A stretch of DNA of 64,000 nucleotides from JACCZX01 sp963824935 (lineage in GTDB: Bacteria > Pseudomonadota > Gammaproteobacteria > Burkholderiales > Burkholderiaceae_F), in contig CAWGRF010000020.1 of assembly GCA_963824935.1 (NCBI GenBank), forward strand, positions 1-64,000, read 5' to 3'. Of the stretch, positions 9,621 through 20,419 are shown in pieces; position 1 is the first letter of the stretch; each line of letters starts with the position of its first letter. A program made the translations under genes and the position numbers. The notes beneath the pieces are model-generated. The model was not told where the DNA came from, made no database searches, and saw nothing but the letters and a program-made list of their open reading frames with translations.

Positions 9621-9673
9621 TGACCCCAAATGCGCGTTTTGAACCGCTTGCTCGAACGCTATATTTGGGGTCA
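9621..9673. repeat. 11-base inverted repeat upstream of the small Trp-rich gene
   Basis: TGACCCCAAAT at 9621-9631 is the exact reverse complement of ATTTGGGGTCA at 9663-9673, with 31 bases between. A third partial copy, ATTTGGGG, is at about 9583. Three CAGTTCGGC repeats lie just before (9537-9570). It may be a chromosomal repeat element or a binding site in the promoter region of the next gene. Confidence 0.55.
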
Positions 9674-9696
9674 GTGATGTAAGCACAGGTGACACC

Positions 9697-9939
9697 ATGT
9701 GGCTTATCTGGATCGGCGTCGCGTTGATCATTTTGAAGGTCCTCGAGATCGGCGTAGTCGCCGAAGTATCGTGGTGGTGGATCGTGTTGCCCTTCGGCGT
9801 CGGCTTCCTGTGGTTCGAATTCGTCGAGAAGCGGCTCGGCTTGGACAAGAAAAAAGCGTTCGACGAGATCGACAAGGCGAAAAAGGAGCGCATTAGGAAG
9901 CGCTTGGAAGTGGACAAGGGCCAGCGGCTTAGGAGGTAG
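9697..9939 (+). CDS. Small Trp-rich membrane protein (TIGR04438-like)
   Basis: An 80-residue protein with one hydrophobic helix rich in Trp (MWLIWIG..., then VSWWWIVLPFGVGFLWFEF) followed by a Lys-rich charged tail. This layout matches the small Trp-rich protein family TIGR04438, which I know from Burkholderiales. Its function is unknown. A downstream in-frame Lys/Asp-rich tail ends at 9939. It supports the taxonomic placement of the window. Confidence 0.75.
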   Translation: MWLIWIGVALIILKVLEIGVVAEVSWWWIVLPFGVGFLWFEFVEKRLGLDKKKAFDEIDKAKKERIRKRLEVDKGQRLRR

Positions 9940-9968
9940 CGCTCGGCTCGCACTTAGCGAGGAGCGCC

Positions 9969-11657
9969 CTAACCGAATAGATTCTCGTCGGTGATCGCAC
10001 CCTTGGTGGCCGATGAAGTGAGCTTCGCGAACTTCGCCAGCACACCAGTCGTATAGCGCGGCGCAGGCTGTTTCCAGGCGGCACGGCGGCGCGCCAGCTC
10101 AGGATCTTCGACGTTGAGTTGCAGAAGCAGCTTGTGCGCGTCGATCGTGATCGAGTCGCCTTCACTGATCAGCGCCAGATTGCCGCCCACATATGCTTCT
10201 GGCGCAACATGGCCGACCACCATTCCCCACGTGGCGCCCGAAAATCGCCCGTCGGTGATCAATCCGACGCTTTCGCCCAGGCCCTTGCCGATCAACGCCG
10301 ACGTGGGCGCCAGCATTTCGCGCATCCCAGGTCCACCTTTCGGACCTTCGTAGCGGATCACCACTACATCGCCCGGCTTGATGCGGTCGGCAAGAATCGC
10401 ATCGAGCGCGGCCTCTTCGGAATCGAAGACGCGCGCCGGTCCGGTAATCGCCGGATTCTTGAGCCCGGTGATTTTCGCGACGCAGCCTTCCTGCGCCAGA
10501 TTGCCCTTGAGCACGGCCAGATGTCCATGCGCATACATTGGATTTGAAAACGGCCGGATGACGTCCTGATCGGTACGCGGCTCGGCTGGCACGTCGGCCA
10601 GCATCTCGGCCATCGTCTTGCCGGTAATCGTCATGCAGTCGCCGTGCAGCACGCCGTTGGCAAGCAAAATCTTCAGCACCTGCGGTATGCCGCCGGCCTT
10701 GTGCAGATCGGTGGCGACGTATCGGCCCGAGGGTTTCAGATCGGCCAGTACCGGAACCTTGCGGCGCACGCGCTCGAAGTCATCCAGCGTCCACTCGACG
10801 CCGGCCGCGTGCGCGATCGCCAGAAAGTGCAGCACGGCGTTGGTCGAGCCGCCGACCGCCATGATCAGCGCCACCGCGTTTTCGATCGATTTGCGCGTGA
10901 TGATCTGCCGCGGCAGCAACTGGTTCTTGATCGCGTTCACCAGCACGCGCGCACTCTCGGCCGTGCTCTCGGCCTTCTCGTCGTCGGTATTGGCCATCGT
11001 CGACGAATGCAACAGGCTGATCCCGAGCGCTTCGAACGACGAGCTCATCGTGTTGGCGGTATACATCCCACCGCACGAGCCCGAGCCCGGCACACAGCGG
11101 CGCTCGATCTCCTTGAAGTCTTTTTCATTCAGGCGACCGGCGTTGAACTCGCCGACCGCTTCGAATGCCGACACGATCGTCAAATCCTTGCCGTTGTAGC
11201 GCCCCGGTTTCACCGTGCCGCCGTAGACGTAGATCGCAGGAACGTTGCAGCGCGCGATCGCGATTGCGCCCGCCGGCATGTTTTTGTCGCAGCCGCCGAT
11301 CACGATCACGCCGTCCATCCACTGACCCTGAACGCACGTCTCGATCGAATCGGCAATCACTTCGCGCGATACCAGCGAATACTTCATGCCTTCCGTGCCC
11401 ATGCTGATCGCATCCGATACGGTCGGCGTGCCGAACACTTGCGCGTTCGCGTTGCATTTTTCGATCTCCGCGATCGCGGCATCGGCGAGCTTCTGCAGAC
11501 CCGCGTTGCACGGCGTTATCGTCGAATGCGCATTGGCGACGCCGATCATCGGCTTGTCGAAGTCTTCGTCCTTGTAGCCCATCGCGTAGTACATCGCGCG
11601 GTTCGCGGAGCGAGCGACTCCTTGTGTGATGTGTTTCGAGCGTTCGTTGTTCGGCAT
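9969..11657 (-). CDS. ilvD: Dihydroxy-acid dehydratase
   Basis: A 562-residue IlvD, full family length. It converts 2,3-dihydroxy-isovalerate and -methylvalerate to the 2-oxo acids of valine and isoleucine synthesis and carries an iron-sulfur cluster. Visible motifs are the cluster cysteines in GGCDKNMPAG (about residue 122) and GSCGGMYTANTM (about 195), plus the C-terminal GRFSGATWGMVVGHV. It is divergent from lgt with a 64-base gap, an arrangement common in Burkholderiales. Confidence 0.97.
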   Translation of the reverse strand: MPNNERSKHITQGVARSANRAMYYAMGYKDEDFDKPMIGVANAHSTITPCNAGLQKLADAAIAEIEKCNANAQVFGTPTVSDAISMGTEGMKYSLVSREVIADSIETCVQGQWMDGVIVIGGCDKNMPAGAIAIARCNVPAIYVYGGTVKPGRYNGKDLTIVSAFEAVGEFNAGRLNEKDFKEIERRCVPGSGSCGGMYTANTMSSSFEALGISLLHSSTMANTDDEKAESTAESARVLVNAIKNQLLPRQIITRKSIENAVALIMAVGGSTNAVLHFLAIAHAAGVEWTLDDFERVRRKVPVLADLKPSGRYVATDLHKAGGIPQVLKILLANGVLHGDCMTITGKTMAEMLADVPAEPRTDQDVIRPFSNPMYAHGHLAVLKGNLAQEGCVAKITGLKNPAITGPARVFDSEEAALDAILADRIKPGDVVVIRYEGPKGGPGMREMLAPTSALIGKGLGESVGLITDGRFSGATWGMVVGHVAPEAYVGGNLALISEGDSITIDAHKLLLQLNVEDPELARRRAAWKQPAPRYTTGVLAKFAKLTSSATKGAITDENLFG

Positions 11658-11721
11658 GGTGATCGGGGTATCTGGAGGGAATCAAGTAATAATAGGACAA
11701 GCATCTTTCGCGAGAATCTGC

Positions 11722-12528
11722 GTGCCCTACGTTCACAACCTGGATCCAATTGCATTTTCAATCGGTCCGCTCGCGATCCGCTGGTACGGGCTGATGTACC
11801 TGGTGGGATTTCTGCTCTTTCTCGTGCTTGGCAAGGTGCGCGCGCGAGATCCGTGGCGCGACATGCGCTCACAGGATGTCGACGATCTGCTGTTCTACGG
11901 AATGATCGGCACGATCATCGGCGGCCGGCTCGGTCATGTTTTCTTCTATGGGCCGCTGTCGTACTACCTTGCGAACCCGCTTGAAATCTTCGCGGTGTGG
12001 AAGGGCGGCATGGCGTCGCACGGCGGAATCATCGGCGTGATCGTCGCGATGGCCATATTTGCGAGAGTGCGCGGCAAGTCTTTCTTGCGCGTTGCAGACT
12101 TTGTCGTGCCACTTGTGCCGTTGGGTCTGGGGGCAGGGCGCATCGGCAACTTCATCAACGGCGAGCTGTGGGGTCGTGCGGCCGATCCATCGTTGCCTTG
12201 GGCAGTCGTATTTCCGCATGCCGGAGACGCATTGGCTCGCCATCCGTCGCAGATCTATCAGTTCCTGCTCGAAGGGGTGTTGCTGTTTGCGATCTTATGG
12301 ATTTACTCGCGCAAGCCGCGTGCGCCCGGCACCGTCGGTGGCTTGTTCCTGATTTTCTACGGGTTACTCCGCATCGTTGGCGAAGTGTTTCGCGAGCCGG
12401 AAGCGTTATATGGCTATATGCCGCTCGGACTGTCGGCCGGGCAGTGGCTTTCAGTGCCGATGGTCATCGTCGGCATCGTGTGCTTCGTGATTTTGAGACG
12501 GCGGCCGATCGTGACGTCGCATGCTTGA
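11722..12528 (+). CDS. lgt: Prolipoprotein diacylglyceryl transferase
   Basis: A 268-residue inner-membrane protein with about seven membrane helices. It transfers diacylglycerol from phosphatidylglycerol to the lipobox Cys of prolipoproteins. The signature regions are GGRLGHVFFYG (about residue 57), MASHGGIIGV (about 93) and GRIGNFINGELWGR (about 138). I place the start at the GTG 11722 because MPYVHNLDP-type N-termini are usual for this family; an earlier ATG at 11626 would overlap the ilvD start. It overlaps the next gene by 8 bases. Confidence 0.95.
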   Translation: MPYVHNLDPIAFSIGPLAIRWYGLMYLVGFLLFLVLGKVRARDPWRDMRSQDVDDLLFYGMIGTIIGGRLGHVFFYGPLSYYLANPLEIFAVWKGGMASHGGIIGVIVAMAIFARVRGKSFLRVADFVVPLVPLGLGAGRIGNFINGELWGRAADPSLPWAVVFPHAGDALARHPSQIYQFLLEGVLLFAILWIYSRKPRAPGTVGGLFLIFYGLLRIVGEVFREPEALYGYMPLGLSAGQWLSVPMVIVGIVCFVILRRRPIVTSHA

Positions 12529-13814
12529 CAGGTTGAAGAACGCGGCGCAAAGGCTCGTGACCGAACGCGAGCTGGAGCCGTTGCTGCGCACGTGCCAGCG
12601 GTTGCTATCCGCGCGCGGTGAGACCAACAGCGCCGCACACGCAGCTACTGCGCTTACGCAGTATCAGAGGCTTTCCGAGGCTGCGCAGCTGCGCTTCTTC
12701 GAGCATCTTGAACGTGACTTCGCTCCTGATCCACAGCGCGTGCTTGCTTCGGCGCAACGTTATGCCGCCGCGCCGAGCGCAGCGACGTTGATGCAACTAA
12801 CGCACGACGCAGAACCGCCGCGGCAGGAGCTGCTGCGCCGCTTAAACCGTACGCCCGGCGGTACCGCGACGATCGTGCAGATGCGCCGGCAACTGCTGCA
12901 GCTGCTGTCTTCGCACGGCGAACTAGCGGCGGTAGAGGCGGATTTTCTGCATCTGCTGTCCTCATGGTTCAACCCGGGTTTTCTCGAAATGCAGCAGGTC
13001 GACTGGCGTTCGGCGGCCGAACTGCTCGAAAAAATCATTCAGCACGAGGCAGTACACGCGATCGATGGCTGGGGTGATCTACGCCGTCGCCTGCAGCCTG
13101 ATCGACGCTGTTTCGCGTTTTTTCATCCGCAGCTGCCAGGCGAGCCGTTGATCTTCGTTGAAGTTGCGCTGGTGCCGGAGATGCCTGATGCGATCGCGCC
13201 TCTGATTGACAAAGGCGTCTCAACCTGTTGAGCAAAAGCAATTCAAAGTGGCCACGTTCTATTCGATCAGCAACTGCCAGCCCGGGCTGCGGAGCGTTTC
13301 GCTCGGCAACTTTTTGATCAAACGCGTCTCCGAACATCTGCACGCGGAATTTCCCTCCATTCGGTCGTTTTGCACGCTTTCCCCAATCCCCGGATTTGTG
13401 CAATGGCTCGACGATACGCAGGCGGCGACTCTGCCGCCTTCGATTCAGCAGAAGACTGAAACAGCGCGCAAAGTACTCAGTGGTGATGGCAATCAGTTCA
13501 GCGAACGCATCGCGACGTGGAAACCTGGAACGGCATCACCGGCCGAGCGCAAAGCGCTGATGGCGCTCGCGTCGATCTACCTGCTCATGGTGTCGCCCAC
13601 TGCTGCCGGAGACCCGGTTGCGAAGTTCCATCTCGGAAACGGTGCGCGGCTGCAGCGTATTAACTGGGCGGCCGATCTTTCGAATAACGGCATTCGCCAG
13701 TCTTGCGGAATGATGGTCAACTATCTATACGATCTTGACAAAGTCGAGGACTATCACGAACGGTTTCTCGATGGCGACGTTGTGCATGCGCAGGCAGTCG
13801 CGCGACTGATTTAG
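12521..13814 (+). CDS. mcd: Malonyl-CoA decarboxylase (frameshifted as read)
   Basis: The N-terminal all-helical half (MLDRLKNAAQ... to FVEVALVPEMPDAIAPLIDK) and the C-terminal catalytic half (FYSISNCQPGLRSVSLGNFL... to HAQAVARLI) are in different frames; the join is at about 13211-13215, where one base of AAAGG is in excess. Together they give ~430 residues, the family length. The conserved FHLGNGARLQRINW and RQSCGMMVNYLY motifs carry the expected catalytic His and Ser. The enzyme makes acetyl-CoA from malonyl-CoA. Neighbouring lgt overlaps it by 8 bases, probably by chance of gene packing. Confidence 0.88.
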
Positions 13815-14060
13815 GATTCACGCCAGATCGATAGTGCCCGGGTTAAATGAGGGGCTGTACCCCGGCCGTGAAGATGGACACACTGCTCGATCTGCGCGGC
13901 AGCACCGAGCTTTATCCACGTCTTCGACCGCAAGCTGCACGACGTGCGTGCCGTCGATCTCCTGCTCTTGGGGGCGTGAGCGATCTGCGTTATGGATCAA
14001 ACAGTGTCTTCGGATCAAACGGTGAGCAGGCGTATGTCAAAGCGCCCGCTTGAGGAAAAC

Positions 14061-14759
14061 GTGAAGGCACTGGCCTTCGATGTGTTCGGTACCGTCGTGG
14101 ACTGGCGCGGCAGCCTCATCCGCGAAGCCACTGCCTTCGGTGCAAAGCACCGGATTGACGCCGACTGGCCGCGCTTTGTTGACGCCTGGCGCGCCGGTTA
14201 TCGGCCGGCCATGCACCGTGTGCGGACGGGAGCACTGCCGTGGCTGAAGATTGACGCCTTGCACCGGCTCATTCTCGACGACCTGCTGGTGGAGTACGAC
14301 ATACGCGGGCTTGCCGAAGATGACATTGACTATCTGAACCGCGTTTGGCATCGGTTGGATCCGTGGCCCGACTCTGTGCCAGGGCTCGCGCGGCTCAAGA
14401 CGCGGTACATCATCACGACGTTGTCGAACGGCAATTTTTCACTGCTCACCAACATGGCCAAACGCGCCAAGCTTCCCTGGGACTGCATCTTGTCGGCAGA
14501 ACTCTTTCACCACTACAAACCCGATCCGGAAACCTATCTCGGCGCTGCGGATCTGCTGGGCATTGCTCCCCTCGAGCTGATGCTGGTGGCATGCCACCCA
14601 GACGATTTGCGCGCTGCGCGGGGGGCAGGCTGCCGGACCGGCTACGTCGAGCGATCGCTGGAACTTGGGCCGGGACACCCGCCGCCCCGCGTGGAGGAGG
14701 ACGAATTCGATGTCGTCGCGAGCGATTTCGTCGAGCTGGCCGATCGGTTGGGCGCATAG
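14061..14759 (+). CDS. HAD-superfamily hydrolase, haloacid dehalogenase type II
   Basis: A 232-residue protein with the four HAD motifs: I DVFGT (nucleophile Asp about residue 7), II TLSNGN (about 118), III HHYKPDPETY (Lys about 154) and IV VACHPDDLRAA (about 180). This matches type II (L-2-haloacid) dehalogenases, which release halide with inversion, though many members act on phospho-substrates. I chose the GTG at 14061 because GAGG lies six bases upstream and the protein then starts KALAFDVFGT like homologues; an ATG at 14034 is possible. It lies just upstream of an oligopeptide transporter operon. Confidence 0.82.
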   Translation: MKALAFDVFGTVVDWRGSLIREATAFGAKHRIDADWPRFVDAWRAGYRPAMHRVRTGALPWLKIDALHRLILDDLLVEYDIRGLAEDDIDYLNRVWHRLDPWPDSVPGLARLKTRYIITTLSNGNFSLLTNMAKRAKLPWDCILSAELFHHYKPDPETYLGAADLLGIAPLELMLVACHPDDLRAARGAGCRTGYVERSLELGPGHPPPRVEEDEFDVVASDFVELADRLGA

Positions 14760-14797
14760 TGGCGGAACAACTATCGCGGATGGCTAGCAACTGATCC

Positions 14798-16862
14798 ATG
14801 GAATGCGTCAGCGCAACTGCTGAGATTTCAAACGCCACCGTCGGCGCATCGTTGCTATCGGTCGAAGACCTGCACGTTCACTTCGTGACCTCGCGCGGCG
14901 TCATACGCGCGGTCGAGGGCGTGAACTGGCGCGTGCATCCGGGTGAAATGGTGGCGCTGGTGGGCGAGTCGGGCTGCGGCAAATCGGTGTCGGCACTGGC
15001 GGTGATGCGGCTGCTCGCAAAGCCGGCCGGGCGCGTCGCTCACGGACGCATCGTGTTCGAAGGCCGCAACCTGCTCGAGCTGCCCGAAGACGACATGCGC
15101 GCCGTGCGCGGGCGCGACATCTCGATGATCTTCCAGGAGCCGATGACCTCGCTCAACCCGGTGCTGACCATCGGCCTGCAGATCATGGAGCCGCTGTTCA
15201 TCCACAAGGGCATGAACGAAGCGCAGGCGCGCAGCCGTGCGATGGAGTTGCTGCGCATGGTCGGCATCTCGGACGCCGAGCGGCGGCTCGGGCAGTATCC
15301 GCACCAGTTTTCCGGCGGCATGCGCCAGCGGGTGATGATCGCGATCGGGCTCGCGTGCAATCCGAAGCTGATCATCGCCGACGAGCCGACCACCGCGCTC
15401 GACGTCACGATCCAGGCGCAGATCCTGCACCTGATGAAAGAGCTGTCGCGCGAGCTCGGCATCGCGATGGTGGTGATCACGCACAACCTCGGCATCGTGG
15501 CGCGCTACGCCGACCGCGTGAACGTGATGTACGCGGCGCGCATGGCCGAGCAGGGAACGGCGAGCCCGCGTATTCGCCAAGCCTCTGCATCCGTATACCG
15601 TCGGCCTGCTGCGCTCGGTGCCGCGCCTGGACCGGCCGCGCGGCGCGAAGCTCGAAACCATCGAAGGTCTTCCGCCCAGCCTGCTCGCGCCGCCGCCGGG
15701 CTGCCGCTTCGCGCCGCGCTGCCCGGCCAAGCAGGAAGCCTGCGTATCGACCTTGCCCGAACCGGAGGAAATCGAGCCGGGGCATACCTCCGCATGCCTG
15801 CGTGCGCGCGAGCTCGCACAGCATGGCCCGCGTGCGATCGGCCTGGTATCAGCCGATGCAACGCGAGCAGCGCCGCCTAAAAAGTTCGGACCCAAGCCGC
15901 TGCTCGAAGTGCAGGGGCTCAAGACCTGGTTCGATGTAGGCGGCGGCGTGCTGGGCGGCGGCCGTGCGGTGCTGCGCGCGGTGGACGACGTGTCCTTCGA
16001 GATCCGCGCCGGCGAGACGCTGGGGCTGGTCGGAGAATCCGGATGCGGCAAGACCACGGTGGGCCGGACGTTGTTGCGCCTGGAGCGCGAAACCGCCGGC
16101 CGCATCGTCTACGACGGACTCGACGTAACACGCGCCGGCGCCAAGGAGATCAAGCGCTACCGGCGCGCGATCCAGGTGATCTTCCAGGACCCGTATTCCT
16201 CGCTGAACCCGCGCATGACAGTGGGCCAGATCATCGCCGAACCGACACTAGTGCACGGCCTGGCGCCCACCCGCTCAGCGGCGACACGGCGCGTTTCCGA
16301 GTTGCTCACGCAGGTCGGACTGTTCGAGTACATGGCCGAGCGCTATCCGTACGAGCTCTCAGGAGGACAGCGCCAGCGCGTCGGCATCGCGCGCGCGCTC
16401 GCGATGGAGCCGAAGTTCATCGTGTGCGACGAGCCGGTCTCCGCGCTCGACGTGTCGATTCAGGCGCAGATCATCAATCTGCTCGAAGAGCTGCAGAAAA
16501 CACTGGGGCTGACATATCTGTTCATCGCGCACGACCTGGCTGTCGTGCGCCACATCTCCGATCGGGTGGTGGTGATGTATCTGGGCCGCGTGATGGAGAT
16601 CGCCGACCGCGACAGTCTGTACAGCGAGCCGCTGCATCCGTACACCCAGGCGCTGCTGAACGCGGTGCCGATTCCCGACCCGCAGCTCGAGCGCGAACGC
16701 GCCCGCGCGGTGCTCGGCGGCGAGGTGCCCAGCCCGCTCGCTCCGCCGCCGGGGTGCGTGTTTCACACGCGCTGTCCGATAGCGTCGCAGGAATGCCGCG
16801 AAACGGTACCGGCGCTGCGCGAAATCAAGCCGATGCATTTCGCCGCCTGCATCAAGGTATAG
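14798..16862 (+). CDS. Peptide ABC transporter, two ATP-binding domains fused (DppD-DppF/YejF type), frameshifted as read
   Basis: Two complete ABC ATPases lie in one polypeptide of ~687 residues. Domain 1 (about 20-270) has GESGCGKS, FSGGMRQRV and IIADEPTTALD; its oligopeptide-family C-terminal Cys loop (CRFAPRCPAKQEACVS) connects to domain 2 (about 350-600) with GESGCGKTT, LSGGQRQRV and IVCDEPVSALD, and a second Cys loop near the end. The frame changes once, at about 15565-15570, where one extra base interrupts ...QGTASP-VFAKPLHPYT. The fused layout matches YejF-like proteins. It heads an operon with a binding protein and two permeases. Confidence 0.88.
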
Positions 16863-16937
16863 GGAAACCAGGGAAAGCGATCAAAACATAATTGCGTCAA
16901 CCTTCGGGTTTGACCAGAATCACGCCAAGGAGACAAC

Positions 16938-18519
16938 ATGAAAATTGCATTCACAGCCACTGTTGCCGCCGTACTCGCGCTCAGTGCGCCTCTCGCGCTG
17001 GCGCAATCGCCGAAGACCGGCGGCACGCTCACCTTCGCGGTCAGCGCCGAACCGCCCAACTACGACTGCCATGCGCAGAGCTCATTCGCCTTTATCCATC
17101 CGGTGCGGCCGCATTACTCGACGCTGCTCAAGTTCGATACCCCGAACTATCCCAAGGTGGTGGGCGATCTGGCCCAATCGTGGACAGTCTCGCCCGACGG
17201 CCTGACCTACACCTTCAAGCTGCGGCCCAACGTCAAGTTTCATGACGGCTCGGCGTTTACGTCGGAGGACATCCGCGCTACCTATGACCGGCTACGGAAA
17301 CCGCCGGCAGGCGTGCGTTCGCTGCGCGAGGAGACGTACAAGGACATCGCCAGCATCGAAACCCCCGACCCGCTAACGGTGGTATTCAAGCTGTCGAAGA
17401 CCAACGCATCGATGCTGTCGAACTTTGCGTCGCCGTGGGACTGCGTGTACAGCGCGGCCAAGCTCAAGGCCGATCCCAAGTTTCCCGAGCGCAACATTCT
17501 CGGCACCGGCGCGTTCACGTTCGTCGAGCACCAGGCCGGCTCGCACTGGGTGGGCAGCAAGTTCGACGGCTACTTCGAGAAAGGCAAGCCGTACCTCGAT
17601 GGCTATCGCGCAGTATTCATGAGCGGCGCGCCGATGGTGAACGCACTGTCCGGCGGGCCAGGTGCTGGCGGAATTCCGCGGCCATTCGCCGGCCGACCGG
17701 GATCGCCTGGTGCAGGCGCTTGGCGACAAGGCGGTGGTGGTCGAATCGCCGTGGGTTTGCAGCCTGGTGGTGAGCTTCAACACCAAGAAGAAGCCGTTCG
17801 ACGATCCGCGCGTGCGCCGCGCGCTCTCGCTGGCGATCGATCGCTGGGGCGGCGCACAGGCGCTGCAGAAAATCGCGCTGGTGCGGCACGTCGGCGGGCT
17901 GCTGCGCCCGGGTTACGACCTCGCGACCAGCGAAGCGGATCTGGTCAAGCTGCCGGGGTTTGCGCGCGACATCAACGCCTCGCGCAACGAGGCGCGCAAA
18001 CTGCTGAAGGAGGCCGGAGCCGAGAATCTGACCTTCAAGCTGACCAACCGCAACGTCGCGATGCCGTATACGCCGGTCGGCGTGTTCCTGATCGACCAGT
18101 GGCGCCAAGTCGGGCTGACCGTGCAGCATGAGCAGCTCGAGACGCGGCTGTATCTGGCCGCGCAACAGCGCGACAACCCGACCTACGACGCAGCGCTCGA
18201 TTTCAACTGCGACTTCATGGACGAGCCGAATCTGCAACTGCAGAAGTATTTGTCGGCGGATCGTTCGGCGCTCAACTACTCTGGCCATACCGACCGCAAG
18301 CTCGACACGCTGTACGACCAGCAGGCTGGCGAGCTCGACCGCGGCAAGCGCGTCGCGCTGCTGCGCGAGTTCGAGCGTCATGCGCTCGATCAGGCGTACG
18401 TGATCCCGACGATCTGGTGGCATCGCATCATCGTCCATCACAAGCCGCTGAAGGGCTGGCACATCACGCCCAGTCACTACGTGGGGCAGGACCTGACCGA
18501 CGTCTGGCTCGACCGGTAG
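16938..18519 (+). CDS. Peptide ABC transporter substrate-binding protein (SBP_bac_5), frameshifted as read
   Basis: A periplasmic dipeptide/oligopeptide-binding protein of ~526 residues with a Sec signal peptide (cleavage after ALA, about residue 22) and the family start GGTLTFAVSAEPPNYD. The first ~236 residues and the rest are in different frames; one extra G in GGCGGGCC at about 17655-17659 explains it (VNALSGG-QVLAEFRGHSP). ATG 16938 has AAGGAG seven bases upstream. The RVRRALSLAID motif typical of the family is present in the second part. The exact ligand is unknown. Confidence 0.87.
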
Positions 18520-18532
18520 GCACTGCGCAAGC

Positions 18533-18552
18533 GGGGAAGCATGCGCTTCCCC
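18533..18552 (+). terminator. Stem-loop between binding protein and permease genes
   Basis: An 8-base perfect stem GGGGAAGC/GCTTCCCC with a 4-base loop lies 14 bases after the binding-protein stop. It is followed by only a weak T run (TCTTCT). It probably protects or attenuates the mRNA so that the binding protein is made in excess over the permeases. Confidence 0.6.
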
Positions 18553-18569
18553 TCTTCTGGCCTCGACCC

Positions 18570-19523
18570 TTGCTCCGCTACATCGCCCATCGGCTGCTGT
18601 TGATGATCCCGACCCTGCTCGGGGTCGCGATCCTCGTCTTTCTGATGCTGCGCGTGATGGGCGGCGATCCGGTCGAAGTCATGCTGCGCGGCGAGGGCGC
18701 CAATGTTTCGCAGGAAGTGATCGAGATGGAGCGCACGCGTCTCGGGCTCGATCGGCCGATCTACATCCAGTTCGGCAAGTGGCTGGGCGGCATGGTGACC
18801 GGCGATTTCGGCGTGTCGATGTGGACCGGCAATCCGGTGTCGCAGGAGATCGCCTCGCGGCTGCCGCTCTCGATTCAGGTCGCCGTGATGGCGACCATTC
18901 TCGCGGTGCTGATCTCGATTCCGCTCGGAACGCTGTCAGCGCTGTACAAGGACACCTGGATCGACCATGTGATCCGCGTGATCTCGATCGCCGGGCTCGC
19001 GGTGCCGTCGTTCTGGCTCGGCATGATCATCATTCTGCTGCTGCTGACGTACTTCCATTGGCACCCGCCGATCACGTTCACGCCGTTCTTCGAGAATCCG
19101 CGTGAGAACCTGTCGCAGCTGATCTGGCCGGCGCTGGCGGTCGGCTACCGCTACTCGTCGGTCGCGACGCGCATGATGCGCTCGACCCTGCTCGAAGTGC
19201 TGCAGGAGGACTACATCCGCACGGCGCGCGCCAAAGGCGTGTTCGAGCGTCTGGTGGTGATACGGCACGCGCTGTCGAACGCGATGCTGCCGGTCGTGAC
19301 GGTGATCGGCCTCGAGTTCGCATTTCTGATCGGCGGGCTGGTCGTCACCGAACAGGTGTTCAACCTGAACGGGATCGGCAAGCTGTTCGTGCAGGCGGTG
19401 ACGCGCAGCGACTTCACGATGGTCCAGGCGCTGGTGCTGCTGGTCGCCTTCTTCTTCATCATCGTCAACTTCGTGATCGATCTGCTGTACGCCTGGCTCG
19501 ATCCGCGGATTCGTTATCGATGA
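18570..19523 (+). CDS. Peptide ABC transporter permease (DppB/OppB type)
   Basis: A 317-residue inner-membrane permease with six hydrophobic segments. The N-terminal LLRYIAHRLLLMIPTLLGV and the EAA loop near ...DYIRTARAKGVFERLVVIRHAL (about residue 220) are typical of the DppB family. The start is inferred as TTG at 18570, because no ATG lies between the upstream stem-loop and the conserved N-terminus. Its end overlaps the next permease by four bases (ATGA). Confidence 0.88.
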   Translation: MLRYIAHRLLLMIPTLLGVAILVFLMLRVMGGDPVEVMLRGEGANVSQEVIEMERTRLGLDRPIYIQFGKWLGGMVTGDFGVSMWTGNPVSQEIASRLPLSIQVAVMATILAVLISIPLGTLSALYKDTWIDHVIRVISIAGLAVPSFWLGMIIILLLLTYFHWHPPITFTPFFENPRENLSQLIWPALAVGYRYSSVATRMMRSTLLEVLQEDYIRTARAKGVFERLVVIRHALSNAMLPVVTVIGLEFAFLIGGLVVTEQVFNLNGIGKLFVQAVTRSDFTMVQALVLLVAFFFIIVNFVIDLLYAWLDPRIRYR

Positions 19524-20419
19524 GCGCAGTTCCCGCACCGATCGAGATCACCTACAAGGTGCCGCAAGCGTCGCCACCCGGTGCTGGCGTTCATCTTGCA
19601 GCAGCCGCTCGGCACCGCCGGGCTGATGGTCATCGTGCTGATGATTCTGGCCGCGGTGTTTGCTCCCTGGGTGGCGCCGTACGACCCGCTCGCCGTCGAC
19701 TACGCCAACCTGCTGGCCGCACCGTCGGCCGAGCATCTGCTCGGCACCGATAACTTCGGGCGCGACGTGCTCTCGCGCATCATCTACGGCGCGCAGACTG
19801 CGCTCGCGGTCGGCTTCCTGTCATCGCTGATCGGCTCGACACTGGGCGCGATCATCGGCGTGGCGTCCGCCTACTTCGGCGGCCGCACCGACATGATCAT
19901 CCAGCGCTTCATGGACATCATCCTCGCCTTCCCGATCATCGTGCTGGCGCTGGCGGTGGTGGCGGTGCTGGGCAAGAACATCGTCTTCGGGATCGACTGG
20001 AACCTGATCTCGCGATCGGCCTGCCGATGGTGCCGAAGGTGGCGCGCGTGGTGCGCTCGTCCGCGCTGGCCGTGCGCGAGATGCCCTATATCGACGCGGC
20101 GCGCACCGCCGGGTTCTCGCACACGCGCATCATCTTCCGCCATATCGTGCCCAACGTGGTTGCGCCGTACCTGATCATGCTGACCGCCTTCGTCGGCCAG
20201 GCGATTCTGCTCGAGGCCTCGCTGTCGTTCCTTGGACTGGGCGTGACCGAGCCCACACCAGCCTGGGGTTTAATGCTGTCGGGATCGGCGATCGATTTCT
20301 ATCAGCAGGCGCCGTGGATGATCGTGTTTCCCGGCGTGGCGATCAGCCTTGCGGTATTCGCGTTCAACCTGTTCGGTGACTCGCTGCGCGATTGGCTCGA
20401 CCCGAAGATCAAGATCTGA
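19520..20419 (+). CDS. Peptide ABC transporter permease (DppC/OppC type), frameshifted twice as read
   Basis: A ~300-residue permease assembled from three frames. ATG 19520 overlaps the upstream permease stop. A first shift at about 19576-19581 (one extra base) precedes LAFILQQPLGTAGLMVIVL; a second at about 20009-20013 (one base missing) precedes AIGLPMVPKVARVVRSS. The DppC hallmarks are HLLGTDNFGRDVLSRIIYG (about residue 75) and the EAA loop IDAARTAGFSHTRIIFRHI. Both shifts restore a normal-length protein, so sequence error is likely. Confidence 0.83.

Noticed and set aside
9819..9840. A tRNA-like T-loop (GGTTCGAATTC)
   Set aside because: It lies inside the small Trp-rich coding sequence and no cloverleaf can be formed around it.
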